From Bacteroides sp. (lineage in GTDB: Bacteria; Bacteroidota; Bacteroidia; Bacteroidales; SM23-62): 7,611 nt of DNA. This document shows, piece by piece, positions 7,138 through 7,611 of the stretch. Each line of letters begins with the position of its first letter. The stretch's first letter is position 1. A program made the position numbers and the translations under genes. The notes beneath the pieces are model-generated. The model made no database searches, had not been told where the DNA came from, and saw nothing but the letters and a program-made list of their open reading frames with translations. Where the stretch lies: positions 1 through 7,611 of the forward strand of contig JAUUZM010000150.1 of assembly GCA_030589965.1 (NCBI GenBank), read 5' to 3'.

Positions 7138-7314
7138 TTCAAATGAACCAATTTCTTTGACAGCCACCACGAATAGCACATATCAATTTCACTATTTGCC
7201 TAAAAAGAAAAAAAACGGTCCGTTCGTCTAGGGGTTAGGACGCCAGGTTTTAATCCTGGTAACAGGGTTTCGATTCCCCACATCAATAATTATTATATCA
7301 AAAATAGAATAATT
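7138..7314. other. Intergenic region around the tRNA remnant
   Basis: This spacer separates the giant gene from the WD40 gene. Besides the tRNA remnant it contains an A-rich run (7202-7215) just before it and an AT-rich stretch after it. I see no clear terminator for the giant gene and no promoter with both -33 and -7 elements correctly spaced. Confidence 0.6.
7217..7288 (+). pseudogene. Decayed tRNA-Glu-like gene with UUA anticodon
   Basis: The 5' three quarters fold as a tRNA. D-arm: GTCT (7226-7229) with GGAC (7238-7241). Anticodon stem: CCAGG (7243-7247) with CCTGG (7255-7259), around the loop TTTTAAT. Then TAAC, and a T-loop TTCGATT (7269-7275). The body strongly resembles Bacteroidota tRNA-Glu, but the anticodon at 7250-7252 is TTA where tRNA-Glu has TTC, so it would read the stop codon UAA. 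The T-stem has two mismatches (AGGGT with CCCCA, losing the conserved 53-61 G-C). The acceptor 5' strand GGTCCGT faces CATCAAT, which pairs at only two of seven positions. No CCA follows. It is very unlikely to be charged, so I call it a pseudogene rather than a working suppressor. Confidence 0.7.
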
Positions 7315-7316
7315 AT
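7285..7316 (+). repeat. Short direct repeat AATAATTAT at the WD40 gene start
   Basis: AATAATTAT occurs at 7285-7293 and again at 7308-7316. Similar bases follow each copy (TATATCAAAAATAG and GATCAAAAGAATA), so this looks like an imperfect tandem duplication of about 23 bp. The second copy covers the first two bases of the ATG at 7315. In AT-rich DNA chance or slippage is a fair explanation. Confidence 0.4.
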
Positions 7317-7611
7317 GATCAAAAGAATAACAAATTTAGTCCTATTCAATTTCTGTTTTATTTCTTTATCCATTGGTTTTTCACAGAAGGTTGAATTGGT
7401 AATTTCATCAGGTTATGGTGAAGGGAGAAGTGTTTGCTTCAGCCATGATAAAAGTATGCTGGCAACATTGCTAATTAGAAATATCAGGCTTTGGGATGTT
7501 AAAACAGGAAGAGAAATTAGGACCATTGTTTATTCGGATAATGAAAAGCATTATGGAGATACTATGTATTTTTCTGATGACAATAAAACATTGGTTGTTC
7601 CCTTGTTTTAC
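7315..7611 (+). CDS. Exported WD40-repeat protein, N-terminal part (3' end outside the window)
   Basis: The frame is open from the ATG at 7315 to the window end, giving 99 residues. It starts with a signal peptide (MIKRITNLVLFNFCF, then SIGFSQ, with cleavage probably before or after the Gln at 24). KVELVISSGYGEGRSVCFSHD follows in the mature part. The first WD40 blade is visible as SVCFSHDKSMLATLL and IRLWDVKTGREIRTI, and a second begins at YFSDDNKTLVV. The leader is A/T-rich without Shine-Dalgarno, as for the giant gene. Exported WD40 proteins with this opening in Bacteroidota often continue into more blades and sometimes a caspase-like peptidase domain. Nothing here shows which applies. Confidence 0.85.
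   Translation, partial: MIKRITNLVLFNFCFISLSIGFSQKVELVISSGYGEGRSVCFSHDKSMLATLLIRNIRLWDVKTGREIRTIVYSDNEKHYGDTMYFSDDNKTLVVPLFY

Noticed and set aside
7156..7198. Promoter made of TTTG at 7156-7159 and TATTTG at 7193-7198 ahead of the tRNA remnant
   Set aside because: The spacing between the two elements is about 35 nt, far longer than the roughly 20 nt expected, and the second lacks the TA at the right position.
7217..7288. Functional ochre-suppressor tRNA
   Set aside because: The acceptor stem pairs at only two of seven positions and the T-stem has lost its conserved 53-61 pair, so processing and charging are very unlikely.
1..7611. CRISPR array, transposase, integrase, toxin-antitoxin pair or defence operon
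   Set aside because: No evenly spaced direct repeats, no terminal inverted repeats and no matching protein motifs were seen on either strand.

Overview
This window most likely comes from a Bacteroidota genome, probably an environmental or metagenome-assembled one. The evidence is a type IX secretion (T9SS) C-terminal sorting domain on a giant secreted protein, AT-rich leaders without Shine-Dalgarno sequences ahead of two genes, a Bacteroidota-style lipoprotein, and a tRNA-Glu-like sequence. Coding capacity is almost entirely on the plus strand.

Layout. (1) Positions 1-589 hold the 3' end of a gene whose product looks like the C-terminal part of a glycoside hydrolase. (2) Positions 624-1844 encode a PHP-domain metallohydrolase carried as a lipoprotein. 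It lies 34 bp downstream and is probably co-transcribed. (3) Positions about 1853-2134 are a headless fragment of mpl, the peptidoglycan-recycling muropeptide ligase. It abuts the end of the PHP gene, with no start codon and no N-terminal three quarters, so a rearrangement or assembly breakpoint lies near 1825-1853. A hairpin plus T-tract (2215-2237) follows and may be the old mpl terminator. (4) Positions 2308-7137 encode a 1609-residue secreted mosaic protein: signal peptide, long beta-helix built from three diverged mega-repeats, a beta-sandwich region, a Gly/Cys-rich hydrophobic insert, a 'DPN-K' surface-protein module, an fn3-like domain, two Ig-like domains and a T9SS type A sorting domain. 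(5) Positions 7217-7288 hold a decayed tRNA-Glu-like sequence whose anticodon reads UUA and whose acceptor stem no longer pairs. (6) From 7315 to the window edge is the start of an exported WD40-repeat protein.

The first two genes may act together at the cell surface or in the periplasm on carbohydrate or phosphoester substrates. The giant protein is probably an adhesin or surface-layer-like protein exported by T9SS. I see no defence system, CRISPR array, transposase or integrase. The most unusual items are the mpl breakpoint, the UUA-anticodon tRNA remnant and the architecture of the giant protein.
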